Positions 14,873-15,498 of a stretch of 15,498 bases of DNA are shown one piece after another. Origin of the DNA: Sphingobacteriia bacterium (GTDB lineage: Bacteria; Bacteroidota; Bacteroidia; NS11-12g; UBA955); assembly GCA_021151535.1 (NCBI GenBank), contig JAGKXC010000049.1, forward strand, positions 1 through 15,498, written 5' to 3'. Position 1 is the stretch's first letter; every line of letters begins with the position of its first letter. Position numbers and translations under genes: made by a program. The notes beneath the pieces are model-generated. The model made no database searches. It had not been told where the DNA came from and was given only the letters and a program-made list of their open reading frames with translations.

Positions 14873-15498
14873 GAATTGGCGAAACCAACGACCGCACGTC
14901 CAAAGGTGAATCCAACATTGTTTGGAGTTTACAAGACATCAATTTTAGTATTGAGCAGGGAGATGCGGTGGGAATTATTGGCCGCAATGGTGCAGGAAAA
15001 AGTACTTTATTAAAATTGTTAAGCAGGGTGACTGCACCTACTACGGGGAATATTAAAGTAAAAGGGCGTATAGCCAGTTTGTTGGAAGTGGGAACAGGAT
15101 TTCATCCGGAATTGAGCGGTAGAGAGAACATCTACTTAAATGGTGCTATCCTTGGGATGCGGAAGAAAGAAATTGACAGAAAATTTGATGAAATTGTTGA
15201 TTTTAGTGGGGTGGAGCGATACATTGATACTCCGGTAAAACGTTATTCTTCAGGCATGTATGTTCGCTTGGCTTTTGCCGTGGCGGCAAACTTAGAAAGT
15301 GAAATTCTAATTGTGGATGAGGTTTTGGCGGTAGGTGATGCCGAATTCCAGAAGAAATGTTTGGGCAAAATGGGCGAAGTGAGCAAAGGTGAAGGCCGTA
15401 CTGTTTTGTTTGTTAGCCACAACATGGCATCAATTTTAAATTTATGCCAAAAAGGAATGTTGTTAACCAATGGGAATTTGTCTTCTTATGGAGTAATC
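14791..15498 (+). CDS. wzt: Wzt-type ABC exporter ATP-binding protein, missing its N-terminus and cut by the window edge
   Basis: The frame is open from after TGA 14788-14790 to the window end. It reads GTGTISRDIERWW, VRGKEDP, IGETNDRT, then Walker A GRNGAGKST (14980-15006, K at 14998), LLEVGTGFHPELSGREN, the signature YSSGM (15244-15258), Walker B ILIVDEVLAVGD (15307-15342) and the switch His in VSHN (15412-15423). This is the ATPase of Wzm/Wzt polysaccharide exporters. In such proteins GTGT..D is normally preceded by about 20 residues (start Met, VENLSK.YRLG with the adenine-stacking Tyr). Here those are absent: TGA precedes in frame, and the first usual start codon is GTG 14968, in the strand leading into Walker A. 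The first 82 nt overlap the sugar transferase frame. It may be a deletion product, an assembly error, or made only as a frameshift fusion. No Wzm permease gene is visible. Confidence 0.8.

Noticed and set aside
1..15498. CRISPR arrays, tRNA/rRNA genes, transposases or insertion-sequence ends
   Set aside because: No regularly spaced repeats, no cloverleaf or rRNA-like sequence and no transposase motifs were found; nearly all the DNA is taken up by the assigned genes.

Overview
The window is an almost fully packed plus-strand gene cluster for a cell-surface polysaccharide (capsule or O-antigen type). The likely source is a member of the Bacteroidota. The reasons are the style of the protein families (a TupA-like ATP-grasp protein, a DUF6625-like protein, an HAD with a DVCET motif, a PglC-like sugar transferase and a Wzt-type ATPase containing VRGKEDP...IGETNDRT), the absence of clear Shine-Dalgarno sequences, the low-to-moderate GC and the strong G-over-C bias of the coding strand. 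I cannot name a genus.

Layout. The left edge (3-263) is the tail of an unrecognised hydrophobic protein in extremely AT-rich DNA. At 266 the composition jumps and a run of tightly packed genes begins. In order they are: a divergent NodB-like (polysaccharide-deacetylase-fold) protein; a large polytopic membrane protein with a GT-C-like first loop; after a 78-nt gap, a HisC-like PLP aminotransferase; after a 74-nt gap, an HAD-IB-type hydrolase; a TupA-like ATP-grasp protein; a DUF6625-like putative glycosyltransferase; a GT4; a GT2; an AsnB-type amidotransferase; a second GT4; a second NodB-like protein paralogous to the first; after a gap of about 100 nt with a hairpin and a possible promoter, a PglC/WcaJ-type phosphoglycosyl transferase; and a Wzt-type ABC exporter ATPase that runs off the right edge.

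How the genes could work together (inference). The phosphoglycosyl transferase would place the first sugar phosphate on undecaprenyl phosphate. The two GT4s, the GT2 and possibly the DUF6625-like and GT-C-like proteins would extend it. The aminotransferase and HAD could make an amino-alcohol or amino-acid substituent. The AsnB-like enzyme and the TupA-like protein point to amide chemistry on the glycan, such as uronamides or amino-acyl groups. The two NodB-like proteins would remove acyl groups, and the ABC ATPase would power export. No Wzx flippase or Wzm permease is visible.

Most notable points: (1) the ABC ATPase has lost its start and first ~20 residues, and its remaining 5' end lies out of frame inside the 3' end of the sugar transferase, which looks like a deletion or assembly error; (2) two divergent, mutually homologous NodB-like proteins lie near both ends of the cluster and keep a D-D, HxxxH and late-His pattern; (3) the HAD has Cys where the general acid/base Asp normally sits; (4) there is a sharp GC step at the left edge; (5) TTG starts recur immediately after upstream stop codons.
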